Of a stretch of DNA of 34,617 nucleotides, positions 8,824 through 17,625 are shown in pieces. Under the pieces are notes generated by a model, which had not been told where the DNA came from, did no database searches, and worked only from the letters and a program-made list of their open reading frames with translations. This DNA is from Candidatus Mediterraneibacter intestinavium (GTDB lineage Bacteria; Bacillota; Clostridia; Lachnospirales; Lachnospiraceae), in NCBI GenBank assembly GCA_019119205.1, contig DWXK01000077.1, positions 1-34,617 on the forward strand, in the 5' to 3' direction. Made by a program: the position numbers and the translations under genes. The stretch's first letter is position 1. Each line of letters opens with the position of its first letter.

Positions 8824-8874
8824 AAACACAAAGATCCCGCTCCGGGTGAAGAAACACAAGAATCCCGCTCCGGG
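8824..8874. repeat. Tandem 28-bp-period duplication of a terminator arm
   Basis: Units at 8824-8846 and 8852-8874 match at 21 of 23 positions (AAACACAA, two variable bases, ATCCCGCTCCGGG). The second unit is one arm of the perfect hairpin at 8862-8903. The first is an extra copy of that arm with its A-rich flank, which on the minus strand is a second T-rich tail. Confidence 0.75.
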
Positions 8875-8903
8875 AGGTTCTGAATCGCCTCCCGGAGCGG
8901 GAT
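8862..8903 (-). terminator. Strong terminator of the ABC exporter operon
   Basis: Perfect 16-bp stem: ATCCCGCTCCGGGAGG (8862-8877) with its complement at 8888-8903, and a 10-base loop. On the minus strand the stem is followed by TCTTGTGTTTCTT, then the duplicated arm and TTTGTGTTTTTTCT. It lies 28 bases after the stop of the exporter gene at 8931. Confidence 0.8.
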
Positions 8904-8930
8904 CCTGATATATTTCGGATTTTGATCTTT

Positions 8931-10829
8931 CTAATCCGCGAAATTTCCTGTATACAACTGATAATATTTTCCTCTCGCCGCGATCAGGTCGTCATGAGTA
9001 CCGCGCTCGATGATGCGGCCCTGCTCCATGACCATGATACAGTCGGAGTTCTTGACCGTAGACAGACGGTGGGCGATGACAAATGTGGTACGTCCTTTCA
9101 TCAGGGCGTCCATACCTGCCTGCACCAGCTTCTCGGTACGGGTATCGATGGAGGACGTCGCCTCGTCCAGGATCAGCGCCGGCGGGTCTGCCACAGCGGC
9201 ACGTGCGATGGCAAGGAGCTGTCTCTGCCCCTGGCTTAAGTTGGCTCCGTCGCCGGTCAGCATCGTGTTGTATCCGTCCGGCAGACGGCGGATGAATCCG
9301 TCCGCATTTGCCAGCTTCGCCGCCTCGATACACTCCTCATCCGCAGCGTCCAGTTTTCCGTAACGGATATTGTCCATCACGGTTCCGGTAAACAAGTGAG
9401 TATCCTGTAGCACCATACCCAGAGACCTTCTCAGATCCGGTTTCTTGATCTTGTTGATATTGATGCCGTCGTAACGGATCTTTCCGTCCGCAATATCATA
9501 GAACCGGTTGATCAGGTTAGTGATGGTCGTCTTACCGGCCCCGGTCGCGCCGACAAAGGCGATCTTCTGTCCCGGCTCTGCGTAAAGGCTGATATTGTGC
9601 AGGACGATCTTGTCATCCGTATATCCGAAGTCCACATCGTCCAGGACAACGCCGCCTTCCAGCTTCCGGTACGTGACGGTGCCTTCCGCTTTATGGGGAT
9701 GTTTCCATGCCCACAGATCAGTCCTTACCGGAGACTCGGTCAGATTGCCGTTCTCGTCCTCTTTCGCGTTGACCAGCTCCACATATCCGTCGTCCACTTC
9801 CGGCTCCTGGTCCATCAGGTCGAAGACACGCTGTGCTCCGGCTGCCGCATTGACAACGAAGTTGATCTGCTGGCTGACCTGTGTGATCGGGTTTGTAAAG
9901 CTTTTGTTCAGTCCCACAAAGGTGACCACTGTACCGATGGTAACACCTGCCAGGCCGTTGATGCCCAGAATTGCTCCCACGATCGCGACCAGCGCGTAGC
10001 TGATCCAGCCGATATTGGCATTGATGGGCATGAGCAGGTTGGCGTAACGGTTTGCCTTATTGGTACTGTTCCTCAGTCTTTCGTTTACTTCATGAAAATC
10101 TTTCATCGCTGCCTCTTCATGGCAGAAGACCTTGACTACCTTCTGTCCGTCCAGCATCTCCTCAATAAAGCCGTCCACAGCTCCCAGATCGATCTGCTGA
10201 CGGATATAATATCTTCCCGACAGTTTCGAGAAATTGGACGTCACAAGGAGCATGACCACGGCGGTCAGTATAGAGATGACTGTCAGCGCCGGGTTCAGGA
10301 CGATCATCGTGACCAGTGTCGCCGCCATGGTGATCACAGAGTTGATGATCTGCGGGATACTCTGGCTCAGCAGCTGTCTTAATGTATCCACATCGTTGGT
10401 GTACACAGACATGATATCACCGTGCACGTGTGTGTCAAAATATTTGATCGGAAGAGCTTCCATCCTGCGGAACAGGTCGTCTCTTAAATGGAGCATCGTT
10501 CCCTGGCTCACATTGACCATGATCCGGTTATAGGCAAATGCCGCGATCACGCCGATTCCCATGATGCACGCAAGGCGCACCAGATCCGCGGCGAGTCCGC
10601 TGAAGTCCCTGGAGCCGCTCGCCAGCATCGGTATGATATAATCATCTACCAGCGTCTGCGGAAATGTAGCGCCGATGACCGTTGTGACGGCGTTGATCAG
10701 GATGCAGACGATCACGAGCAGGAACAGATATTTATAATAATGGAGCATATAGCGGATGACCCGGCTGATCAGCTTTATGGCCGTATTGCCGCGGGACCCT
10801 GACTTTTTCTCATTCATCTTATCATTCAT
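8931..10829 (-). CDS. Heterodimeric ABC exporter subunit, consensus catalytic glutamate (BmrD/LmrD/TM288-like)
   Basis: 632 aa fused membrane-ATPase half-transporter. Six helices span about residues 30-330, then a nucleotide-binding domain. Walker A GATGAGKTT includes Lys433, and Walker B LILDEATSS has the catalytic Glu556; the switch histidine is His587 (IAHRLS). The signature is LSQGQ (531-535), not LSGGQ. In heterodimeric exporters the subunit with the intact Glu and His typically carries the altered signature, which fits here. A ~45-residue insertion rich in charged residues sits between the membrane part and the ATPase. The gene follows its partner by 24 bases with an AGGAGG site, so the pair is one operon. 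Export of drugs, lipids or peptides is inferred; the substrate is unknown. Confidence 0.92.
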   Translation of the reverse strand: MNDKMNEKKSGSRGNTAIKLISRVIRYMLHYYKYLFLLVIVCILINAVTTVIGATFPQTLVDDYIIPMLASGSRDFSGLAADLVRLACIMGIGVIAAFAYNRIMVNVSQGTMLHLRDDLFRRMEALPIKYFDTHVHGDIMSVYTNDVDTLRQLLSQSIPQIINSVITMAATLVTMIVLNPALTVISILTAVVMLLVTSNFSKLSGRYYIRQQIDLGAVDGFIEEMLDGQKVVKVFCHEEAAMKDFHEVNERLRNSTNKANRYANLLMPINANIGWISYALVAIVGAILGINGLAGVTIGTVVTFVGLNKSFTNPITQVSQQINFVVNAAAGAQRVFDLMDQEPEVDDGYVELVNAKEDENGNLTESPVRTDLWAWKHPHKAEGTVTYRKLEGGVVLDDVDFGYTDDKIVLHNISLYAEPGQKIAFVGATGAGKTTITNLINRFYDIADGKIRYDGININKIKKPDLRRSLGMVLQDTHLFTGTVMDNIRYGKLDAADEECIEAAKLANADGFIRRLPDGYNTMLTGDGANLSQGQRQLLAIARAAVADPPALILDEATSSIDTRTEKLVQAGMDALMKGRTTFVIAHRLSTVKNSDCIMVMEQGRIIERGTHDDLIAARGKYYQLYTGNFAD

Positions 10830-10853
10830 AGATCCGTTTTCCTCCTTTCTGAC

Positions 10854-12593
10854 TCAGGCAGGCTGATCGAAGTCGCCGCTGCCTTCGAGCTGTGAGTTGT
10901 AGATTTCCTGGTATATTGCATTGCTCTTAAGCAGATTTTCATGAGTATCAAAGGCGTCGATCTTTCCATCATCGAGCACCAGGATCCTGTCAGCAGATTC
11001 CACGCTGGATACACGCTGCGCGATGATGATCTTTGTCGTACCCGGGATCTGCTTTGCAAAAGCAGCACGGATACTTGCATCCGTCGCTGTATCCACCGCG
11101 CTGGTGGAATCATCCAGGATCAACACTTTCGGTTTCTTCAGCAGGGCGCGCGCGATACAGAGCCTCTGCTTCTGACCTCCGGAGACGTTGGAGCCGCCCC
11201 GCTCTATCCTTGTCTCGTATCCCTGGGGCATCCGGTCGATAAATTCATCCGCACATGCCGCCCTGCACGCCTCGACACACTCCTCCTCAGTGGCATCCGG
11301 ATTTCCCCAGCGGAGGTTATCCAGGATCGTTCCGGAGAACAGGGTGTTCTTCTGGAGTACCACGGACACCTGATCTCTCAGGACTTCCGTGTCATATTTG
11401 CGGACGTCCACTCCGCCGACACAGACAGAGCCCTCGTCCACATCGTACAGACGGCAGATCAGGTTGACCAGGCTGCTCTTTCCGGAACCGGTGCCGCCGA
11501 TCACGCCGATCGTCTCTCCGCTCCTGATATGAAGATCGATATCCGACAGAGAATTCTTTCCGCTTCCGTGCTTATAGGAGAAATTCACATGATTGAAATC
11601 GATGCTTCCATCCGCCACAGTCTTCACCGGATCTTCCGGATCTGTCAGGTCCGCCTTCTCGTTCAGCACCTCGCTGATACGGCGGATACTTGCCATAGAC
11701 ATACTGATTATAACGACCACCATGGAGAGCATCATAAGGCTCATCAACAGTGACATGATGTAACTGAAAAGGCTGGTCAGATCACCCGTCGTCAAAGATC
11801 CGCCGACGATAAACTGCGCGCCGAGCCAGGAAACAGAGATGATGCAGAAGTAGACTGCGATCATCATGGCCGGGTTATTGAACGCAAGAAGTCCCTCTGC
11901 CTTTACGGAAAGGTCATAGAGCATTTTTGACGCTTTGTCAAACTTAACGTTCTCGTAGTCTTCCCTTACAAACGCTTTGACAACACGGATCGCCGTCACA
12001 TTTTCCTGTACGCTCGCGTTCAGGTCGTCGTATCTGCGGAAGACCTGTCTGAAGATCTTCAGCGTGACCACCATGATCGAGCCGATGACGATCACGAGGA
12101 ATACGACTGCGATCAGGAACATCCCGCTTAAATGGGGGCTGATGATCAGACACATAACAAAACTGAAGATCAGGTTCAGAGGCGCCCGGACCGCAACACG
12201 GATCACCATCATGAACGCGTTCTGCACATTGGTGATATCGGTGGTCATACGGGTGACCAGTCCCGGAACGCTGAATTTGTCAATATTTGAAAATGAAAAC
12301 GTCTGGATATTGGCGTAGATCGCTTCACGAAGGTTCGCCGACAGTCCAGACGAGGCGCTCGCGGCATTTTTTCCGGCAAGAGCGCCGAAGATCAGGCTGA
12401 GAAACGCCATGCCCACCATCAGGGCACCGTACCGGTAGACGACCGGAAGGTTGCCTGCTTCAAGACCTCTGTCTATGATAATGGCTGTGACAAAGGGCAT
12501 CAGTATCTCCATGACCACTTCCAGGGCAGTCAGACCGATGCAGAGAAATGTGTCCCGCTTATACTGTTTAAGCTGTTGTAATACTTTTCTCAC
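10854..12593 (-). CDS. Heterodimeric ABC exporter subunit with degenerate ATP site (BmrC/LmrC/TM287-like)
   Basis: 579 aa, six membrane helices then an ATPase domain. Walker A GGTGSGKSS has Lys372 and the signature is canonical VSGGQ. The catalytic glutamate after Walker B is replaced by Asp495 (LILDDST), and the switch histidine by Gln526 (IIAQRVSS). These are the marks of the degenerate-site subunit, so it should hydrolyse ATP poorly itself and lend its good signature to the partner at 8931-10829. Translation starts at a GTG (12593), with AGGAGG ten bases before it. It is the first gene of the two-gene operon. Confidence 0.92.
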   Translation of the reverse strand: MRKVLQQLKQYKRDTFLCIGLTALEVVMEILMPFVTAIIIDRGLEAGNLPVVYRYGALMVGMAFLSLIFGALAGKNAASASSGLSANLREAIYANIQTFSFSNIDKFSVPGLVTRMTTDITNVQNAFMMVIRVAVRAPLNLIFSFVMCLIISPHLSGMFLIAVVFLVIVIGSIMVVTLKIFRQVFRRYDDLNASVQENVTAIRVVKAFVREDYENVKFDKASKMLYDLSVKAEGLLAFNNPAMMIAVYFCIISVSWLGAQFIVGGSLTTGDLTSLFSYIMSLLMSLMMLSMVVVIISMSMASIRRISEVLNEKADLTDPEDPVKTVADGSIDFNHVNFSYKHGSGKNSLSDIDLHIRSGETIGVIGGTGSGKSSLVNLICRLYDVDEGSVCVGGVDVRKYDTEVLRDQVSVVLQKNTLFSGTILDNLRWGNPDATEEECVEACRAACADEFIDRMPQGYETRIERGGSNVSGGQKQRLCIARALLKKPKVLILDDSTSAVDTATDASIRAAFAKQIPGTTKIIIAQRVSSVESADRILVLDDGKIDAFDTHENLLKSNAIYQEIYNSQLEGSGDFDQPA

Positions 12594-12896
12594 GGTAGAT
12601 ATACCTCCTGTGACCTGTTATTTGTTTGCATCCGAACTGTTAGCATCCTTATTTTCTGCTCCCTAGAGATTTTAGCTCACTTTGGTGGGAATGTGAAATT
12701 CAAAAGTCTTATAGTCAATAAATATTTTTTATAGATAACTTTGCTGCTGCATGCGCATCCCGCCCGCAAGGCTCTTTATCCTGCAGAGAAGTCGCAGGAT
12801 TCTTCTGTAAAAGTCAAACAAAAAGGTGCTCCTGCTCTCACAGAAACACCTTTTGGTCATTTTCTTATTTTTCTTTCAGTCTTTTCCATGCTCTTC
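12594..12896. other. Intergenic region between the ABC exporter and pot operons
   Basis: About 300 bases without a gene. It holds the leader of the ABC exporter, the pot operon terminator (12821-12854), and a 7-bp inverted repeat ATCCTGC/GCAGGAT (12778-12784 and 12794-12800). The only -35-like box on the minus strand (TTGACT) has a poor partner (CACATT, 17 bases on), so no promoter is called for the exporter. Confidence 0.5.
12821..12854 (-). terminator. Terminator of the pot operon
   Basis: Minus strand AAAAGGTG (12854-12847) pairs with CACCTTTT (12828-12821), with a short inner CTG/CAG pairing, then TGTTTGAC. It lies 43 bases after the potD stop. Confidence 0.65.
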
Positions 12897-14498
12897 CTAT
12901 CGTTTCCGGAAGATGTCATCCCTTTTCAGGAAGACACCCGCCGCGATCAGCACGATGGCCACGCCCGCTGCGATCTTTGCCCAGTCCTGCCAGGACAGGG
13001 AGGCAAGGTTAAAGCACCGGACGTTCACCCACATCTGGTTGATCCTCTGGTTGTTCTCCTGATCAAAATACTGCATGACCACAGCCCGCTCCAGCACATC
13101 CTGGGGCGGATACTGAGCGAAGAGCTGCCGGTTCACCTGATCCGGTTCCGCAGTGATCACATAGTCCGGATCCGCATTATCTCCGCTGAAGAAGAAGCCC
13201 ACCGGATACTCTATCGTATCCTCCGTATCTTCCTCCGCTCCGTAGCACCAGTCTGCATAAGCATAGATGATATCGCTGTCGCCGCCGGCGATGACCGAAG
13301 TGTAGCCGATATAATACATGTTGCGCACCACATTGTCCGGTCTTGACATGAAATTGATGAATGCCTCTGCCGCCTGCTGTTTTGCCGCGTCCCCGGCAAT
13401 GCCGTCTTTTAACATGACCCAGCCGTCAAACCAGATATTGGTACTCTCCTCCGGCACTGCATAGGCGAGATAATAGTCGTCGATCTCCGCCTGGTCCAGT
13501 GTGTAGACCGCATCCCCGGACCACTGGTAGTTTGCCAGTACCTTTCCGGTCACCATGTCCGCCTTTCCACTGTCAGATTCGAAAGAATAGGCGTTCTCCT
13601 TCATCTGCTTTAAGATCTCCTCCGCGGCGGCAACGGTTTCCTCGTCCGTCCGGTTCATCGCCTCTGTGATCCGCTCCAGCCTGTCCTCTGCGTTCAGGGT
13701 CTCCGGATCCAGGAGTTCCTCCTCGTTGAGGATACCCAGGGCGGCAAAGTAACTGTCCCTGACATTGTCTTTGATCGTGACCTGCCCCTTGTACTTCGGA
13801 TCCGCCAGGATCGCCCAGTGGGAGGCTTCCTCCTCTGAGATCTCCTCCGGATTGTAGACGATCCCTGTGGTCCCCCACATATACCCTGCCGCATATCTGC
13901 TCCAGGGCTCTCCGTTTATCGTATTGGTATCAAAGATATTTCTGATATAATCCGAAACACCCCTGACATAATAATTGGATTCCGTATCTTCATCAAAAAA
14001 ACTGTCCGAGAGAGGCTGCAGCCGGTTTTCAGCGATCAGTTTCATGAACATGTACTCAGAGGGACACACGAGGTCAAAATCATTTCCCAGCGTGAGCTGA
14101 TTGTACAGATCCTCATTGCTCCCGAACGTGGAATACTCCACGTTCACCTCCACACCGTAGTTCTCCAGGTACCAGTCTTCAAAATCCTCGATCATGGAGT
14201 TCTCTCCCAGGATCACAGTGCTGTTCTCATCATCCAGGTCGATCGCCTCTTCCTCATCCCAGCCGCCTTCGTCGATGTACTCTTCCCAGTTGGCGATCCG
14301 CAGAGTCACCTTTTCTGTCCCGGAAGCCGCGGACGCCGTGAGCGCCATATTTCCGGAACAGACTGCCGGTACAGGACCGACTGCAAGGACAAGTGCGGCG
14401 GCGAGTGCTCCTGCAGCCCTGGCTGACAGCGCCGTTTTACGGCGTCCTCTTCTCCCACTCATCAGGAAGTCTTTCTCAGTCTTTTTCTCTGTTGTCAT
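12897..14498 (-). CDS. potD: Spermidine/putrescine-type ABC transporter substrate-binding protein
   Basis: 533 aa. A long basic n-region (SGRRGRRK) precedes a hydrophobic signal sequence (about 24-56) ending in ASAAS. The mature part begins with the PotD-like motif VTLRIANWEEYID and contains YSTFGSNEDLYNQL, CPSEYMFMKL and a type-1/2 binding-protein fold, with the late motif 'AEAFINFMSRP'. Unusually, the C-terminus carries a second membrane helix (about 507-524) followed by KRDDIFRKR, so the protein is probably held by a C-terminal anchor instead of a lipid; the only cysteine near the signal (PAVC) is a poor lipobox. The start overlaps potC by 23 bases, and GCAGGAGGTGAGCGC precedes the ATG. 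It is the last gene of potABCD. Substrate specificity is inferred from family and operon. Confidence 0.9.
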   Translation of the reverse strand: MTTEKKTEKDFLMSGRRGRRKTALSARAAGALAAALVLAVGPVPAVCSGNMALTASAASGTEKVTLRIANWEEYIDEGGWDEEEAIDLDDENSTVILGENSMIEDFEDWYLENYGVEVNVEYSTFGSNEDLYNQLTLGNDFDLVCPSEYMFMKLIAENRLQPLSDSFFDEDTESNYYVRGVSDYIRNIFDTNTINGEPWSRYAAGYMWGTTGIVYNPEEISEEEASHWAILADPKYKGQVTIKDNVRDSYFAALGILNEEELLDPETLNAEDRLERITEAMNRTDEETVAAAEEILKQMKENAYSFESDSGKADMVTGKVLANYQWSGDAVYTLDQAEIDDYYLAYAVPEESTNIWFDGWVMLKDGIAGDAAKQQAAEAFINFMSRPDNVVRNMYYIGYTSVIAGGDSDIIYAYADWCYGAEEDTEDTIEYPVGFFFSGDNADPDYVITAEPDQVNRQLFAQYPPQDVLERAVVMQYFDQENNQRINQMWVNVRCFNLASLSWQDWAKIAAGVAIVLIAAGVFLKRDDIFRKR

Positions 14499-15303
14499 AT
14501 GCGCTCACCTCCTGCTTTTTTGCCGCCCCGAAGGATGCCAGGTTCATGATCACCACCACGAGGATCACCACGAGGAAGATGACTGTGGACAGCGCCCACA
14601 GCGCGGTCTTGATCTCTGTCTGGGCTCCCCTTGTCGCATTTACCACGTAGGTACTGATCGTATCAAATGTCGCCGGTTTCGTATAAGTAGAGATAAAGTA
14701 ATCATCCAGGGACAGCGTCACAGACAGCATGAACCCGGAGACGATCCCCGGAACGATCTGCGGGATCACAATCTTATACAGCGCCTGGAAGGGCGTCGCA
14801 CCCAGATCCAGCGCAGCCTCGTAGAGTCCGTTGTCCATCTGCTTGAGCCTGGGCATGACTGCAAGATACACGAAAGGCGCACACAGCACCACATGCCCGA
14901 TGACCAGCGGGATGAACGTGTTCTTCTCTATCCCGAACACCACGATCAGCAGGATACAGATGGAAAATGCAGTCACTACATCCGCATTGACCACCGGCAC
15001 CTGGTTTGCCGTCTCCACGATCCGCCTTGTAGCCGGTTTAGAATAAAACGCGCCGATCGCGCCCACGGTCCCCAGGACTGTGGCGATCAGCGACGCGCCC
15101 AGCGCCAGGAGAAGCGTTCCCACGATCATATCGCGCAGTTCTTCCGTAGTAAAAAGCGTCACATAATTGTGCAGGGAAAATCCCCGGACCGCTCCGATCG
15201 TAGTAGAATCCGTAAAGCTGTAAAATGCCAGGATCAGTACCGGCACATACATGAACAGCGCCACAAGGGCAAGCCAGGAATAAGAAATGATCTTTTTCAT
15301 CAT
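14476..15303 (-). CDS. potC: Polyamine ABC transporter permease
   Basis: 275 aa with six membrane segments and the inner-membrane coupling motif in the loop before the fifth (EAALDLGATPFQALYKIVIP, about 160-179), typical of PotC. The start ATG overlaps the potB stop (ATGA), so the two permeases are translationally coupled. It should pair with PotB as the channel of the polyamine importer, driven by PotA and fed by PotD. Confidence 0.93.
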   Translation of the reverse strand: MMKKIISYSWLALVALFMYVPVLILAFYSFTDSTTIGAVRGFSLHNYVTLFTTEELRDMIVGTLLLALGASLIATVLGTVGAIGAFYSKPATRRIVETANQVPVVNADVVTAFSICILLIVVFGIEKNTFIPLVIGHVVLCAPFVYLAVMPRLKQMDNGLYEAALDLGATPFQALYKIVIPQIVPGIVSGFMLSVTLSLDDYFISTYTKPATFDTISTYVVNATRGAQTEIKTALWALSTVIFLVVILVVVIMNLASFGAAKKQEVSAYDNREKD

Positions 15304-16103
15304 AATATCGCCCCCCTGTTCTCCGCATTATTCTGGTCTCCTCTTCCCGTGATCAGCGTGACGATACAGATCACTCCGAACAGGATCAGTGAGATCATGG
15401 ATCCGTTGTTCCAGTCATAGATATTGAAATAGCTTCCGATCAGAGATCCCATGATATACGTGCTGTTGTAGATCATATCCAGGATGACATAGTTCGTCAT
15501 CGCCGGAAGGAACGTCATTGTGATCCCGCTGATGATCCCCGGCATGGACAGGGGCAGCGTCACCCGGGAAAAGACCGCTGCCGGTCCGGCTCCCAGATCA
15601 GCCGCCGCCTCCAGAAGGCTCTCGTCAAGCTGGAGCAGTGTCGTGTACAGCGGCAGGATCATAAAAGGAAGATAATCGTAAGTCATGGCGATCACAGTGT
15701 TCAGGAAGGGATGCAGCGACAGGTTCCCCTCCAGCACTGTCAGGATCTCCTTTAATGCCGTCACCCTCAGCGTAAAGTTGATCCACATGGGCAGGATAAA
15801 CAGCATCAGGATCACCGGTCCCCGTTTGAGGCCGCTGCGCGCCAGCACATACGCCACCGGATAGGCGACAAGGAGACAGACGAGCGTTACCACCGCCGCG
15901 ATCACAAGGCTGTAGCAGAGTGTTCCGATGGTATTCCCGTTTGTAAAAAAGTTCAGAAGGTTCGCCAAAGTAAATCTTCCGCTCCCGTCCGTAAACGCAT
16001 AATAAACGATCACGGCAAGGGGGAGCACTACAAAACAGATCAGGAACAGGGCATACGGGATGCACAGCTGTTTCCGGCTGAATCGAATATTTTTCATCAT
16101 CAT
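15300..16103 (-). CDS. potB: Polyamine ABC transporter permease
   Basis: 267 aa, six membrane segments; the coupling motif is EAAADLGAGPAAVFSRVTLP (about 177-196). Three consecutive in-frame ATGs occur at the start (16103, 16100, 16097); AAGGTAGGG precedes the first. It begins 3 bases after the potA stop and overlaps potC by 4 bases. It is the PotB-type partner by order and by its similarity to the usual MNFTLRVTALKEIL stretch (here 'WINFTLRVTALKEILTVL'). Confidence 0.93.
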   Translation of the reverse strand: MMMKNIRFSRKQLCIPYALFLICFVVLPLAVIVYYAFTDGSGRFTLANLLNFFTNGNTIGTLCYSLVIAAVVTLVCLLVAYPVAYVLARSGLKRGPVILMLFILPMWINFTLRVTALKEILTVLEGNLSLHPFLNTVIAMTYDYLPFMILPLYTTLLQLDESLLEAAADLGAGPAAVFSRVTLPLSMPGIISGITMTFLPAMTNYVILDMIYNSTYIMGSLIGSYFNIYDWNNGSMISLILFGVICIVTLITGRGDQNNAENRGAIL

Positions 16104-16106
16104 TCC

Positions 16107-17534
16107 CTACCTTCTTTTCAATATGATCTGGTCTTCCGGGATCATCAGGCTGACATGGTCTCCCTCGTTCCACAGATCGTCCTCATCCAGTACAAAGTCT
16201 TCCTCGTCTGCAGTCCGCACCGTATAGTTATAGTGGCTTCCTTTATATATGAAAGAAATGATATTTCCATGCGCCCGGTACTCTCTTGCCTCGTCGCTCA
16301 TGGAGACTGCCTTGACCGGCACCTCCACCGTCACTTCCAGGCCTGCCAGGCTGATCTCCTGCCCGTCCGCAGTGATGACTGTGGATTCACCGCTCCGCCT
16401 GGAACCTTCATAGAGCTGGGTCAGGTCACATGCGTACTCTCCGCCGGCAAACGCCGCCCGTCCCTCCTTTGTGATCACTCCCTCAAACACATTCATCAGC
16501 ACGCCTGCAGGCATGACATGGATCTCGTCCGGTCCGATCCGCATACCGATCTCACTTCCGGGCTCCACATTTCTCGTGCTCTGGATCACGATCTCGTTCT
16601 CTCCGCACAGGGCAGTGATCTCATAATACATTCCCTTGAACACGACAGAATCCACGGTTCCCTGAAGCTGTCCGTCCTCCGGGCAGGTAATGACAACATC
16701 CTCCGGTCTCACCACCACATCTACCCTGGTATCCTTCGGCACATTATCCACACAGGGGAATTTTGTCTGACAGAATTCCACCGTCATGGATGCCGCCATG
16801 CGCCCCTCGAAAATATTGCTCTCGCCGATAAAGTCAGCTACAAACGCATTCTTCGGTTCATTGTAGATCTCTTCCGGCGTTCCGATCTGCTGGATCATTC
16901 CGTCAGACATGACCACCACCTTATCGGACATGGTCAGCGCTTCCTCCTGATCGTGAGTCACATAGATAAATGTGATCCCCAGCTGTTCATGCATGGATTT
17001 CAGTTCCAGCTGCATCTCCTGGCGCATCTTTAAGTCCAGCGCCCCCAACGGTTCATCCAGGAGCAGGATATCCGGCTCGTTGACAATGGCGCGGGCGATG
17101 GCGATCCTCTGCTGCTGTCCGCCGGACAGCGTCGAGATCTTCCTTTTCTCAAACCCTTCCAGATCCACCACTTCCAGCACACGTTTTACCTTCTCGTCGA
17201 TCACGGACTTAGGCAGCTTCTTTAAGTTCAGCCCAAATGCCACATTCTCATAGACATTTAAATGGGGAAACAGCGCGTACCGCTGAAACACCGTATTGAT
17301 GGGTCTCAAGTTCGGCGGGATATGGCTGATATCCTCGCCGTTCAGAAGGATCTCCCCCTCTGTGGGGAATTCAAATCCCGCGATCATCCGAAGCGTTGTC
17401 GTCTTCCCGCATCCGGACGGTCCCAGGAATGTGACAAACTCTCCTTTTTTCACTGTCAGGTTAAAATCCTCCACAACGACGGTATCGTCGAAGACTTTCT
17501 TGATATTTTTTAATTCAATGATATTCTCACTCAT
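16107..17534 (-). CDS. potA: Polyamine ABC transporter ATP-binding protein
   Basis: 475 aa from the ATG at 17534, chosen because AAGGAG lies 7 bases upstream and the N-terminus (MSENIIELKNIKKVF) matches the family. A longer frame back to 17582 lacks a good site. Walker A GPSGCGKTT (38-46), signature LSGGQQQR (about 137), Walker B ILLLDEPLGALD and switch THDQEEAL are intact. A TOBE-type regulatory region follows. The protein is about 100 residues longer than E. coli PotA; the extra length lies in the C-terminal TOBE part. It is the first gene of the potABCD operon, behind the promoter at 17585-17613. Confidence 0.93.
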   Translation of the reverse strand: MSENIIELKNIKKVFDDTVVVEDFNLTVKKGEFVTFLGPSGCGKTTTLRMIAGFEFPTEGEILLNGEDISHIPPNLRPINTVFQRYALFPHLNVYENVAFGLNLKKLPKSVIDEKVKRVLEVVDLEGFEKRKISTLSGGQQQRIAIARAIVNEPDILLLDEPLGALDLKMRQEMQLELKSMHEQLGITFIYVTHDQEEALTMSDKVVVMSDGMIQQIGTPEEIYNEPKNAFVADFIGESNIFEGRMAASMTVEFCQTKFPCVDNVPKDTRVDVVVRPEDVVITCPEDGQLQGTVDSVVFKGMYYEITALCGENEIVIQSTRNVEPGSEIGMRIGPDEIHVMPAGVLMNVFEGVITKEGRAAFAGGEYACDLTQLYEGSRRSGESTVITADGQEISLAGLEVTVEVPVKAVSMSDEAREYRAHGNIISFIYKGSHYNYTVRTADEEDFVLDEDDLWNEGDHVSLMIPEDQIILKRR

Positions 17535-17584
17535 GGTCTCACTCCTTGCCATGTATCTTCTTATCTTTATGTTGAACCTCATTA

Positions 17585-17613
17585 AGTTTAGGGTACACGC
17601 CCATGTTTGTCAA
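17585..17613 (-). promoter_or_regulatory. Promoter of the pot operon
   Basis: Minus strand: TTGACA (17613-17608), 17-base spacer, TAAACT (17590-17585). The -35 box is perfect. It is one arm of the palindrome at 17608-17625. Confidence 0.7.
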
Positions 17614-17625
17614 TATATCTTGACA
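17608..17625. promoter_or_regulatory. Palindrome joining the two divergent -35 boxes (possible operator)
   Basis: TGTCAA-TATATC-TTGACA. Each arm is a perfect -35 box, one for each direction, so the two polymerase sites are back to back only 6 bases apart. Simultaneous occupancy of both promoters is unlikely; a dimeric regulator could also bind here. The function as an operator is inferred. Confidence 0.5.

Noticed and set aside
8824-8874. CRISPR-like repeat
   Set aside because: Only two units, 5-base spacer, and one unit is plainly a terminator arm.
12650-12720. Promoter for the ABC exporter operon (TTGACT with CACATT at 17 bases)
   Set aside because: The -10 matches at only three of six positions.
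12778-12800. Hairpin ATCCTGC/GCAGGAT as a second pot terminator
   Set aside because: No T-run on the minus strand after the stem; kept only as an inverted repeat in the intergenic note.
14194-15420. Plus-strand open frame of about 400 codons opposite potC/potD
   Set aside because: Arg/His-rich composition typical of an antisense shadow; the minus-strand genes have full family motifs.
17535-17582. Longer N-terminus for PotA from an ATG at 17582
   Set aside because: It would lie on the predicted pot promoter side of the leader, lacks a ribosome site, and adds residues absent from the family; 17534 has AAGGAG.
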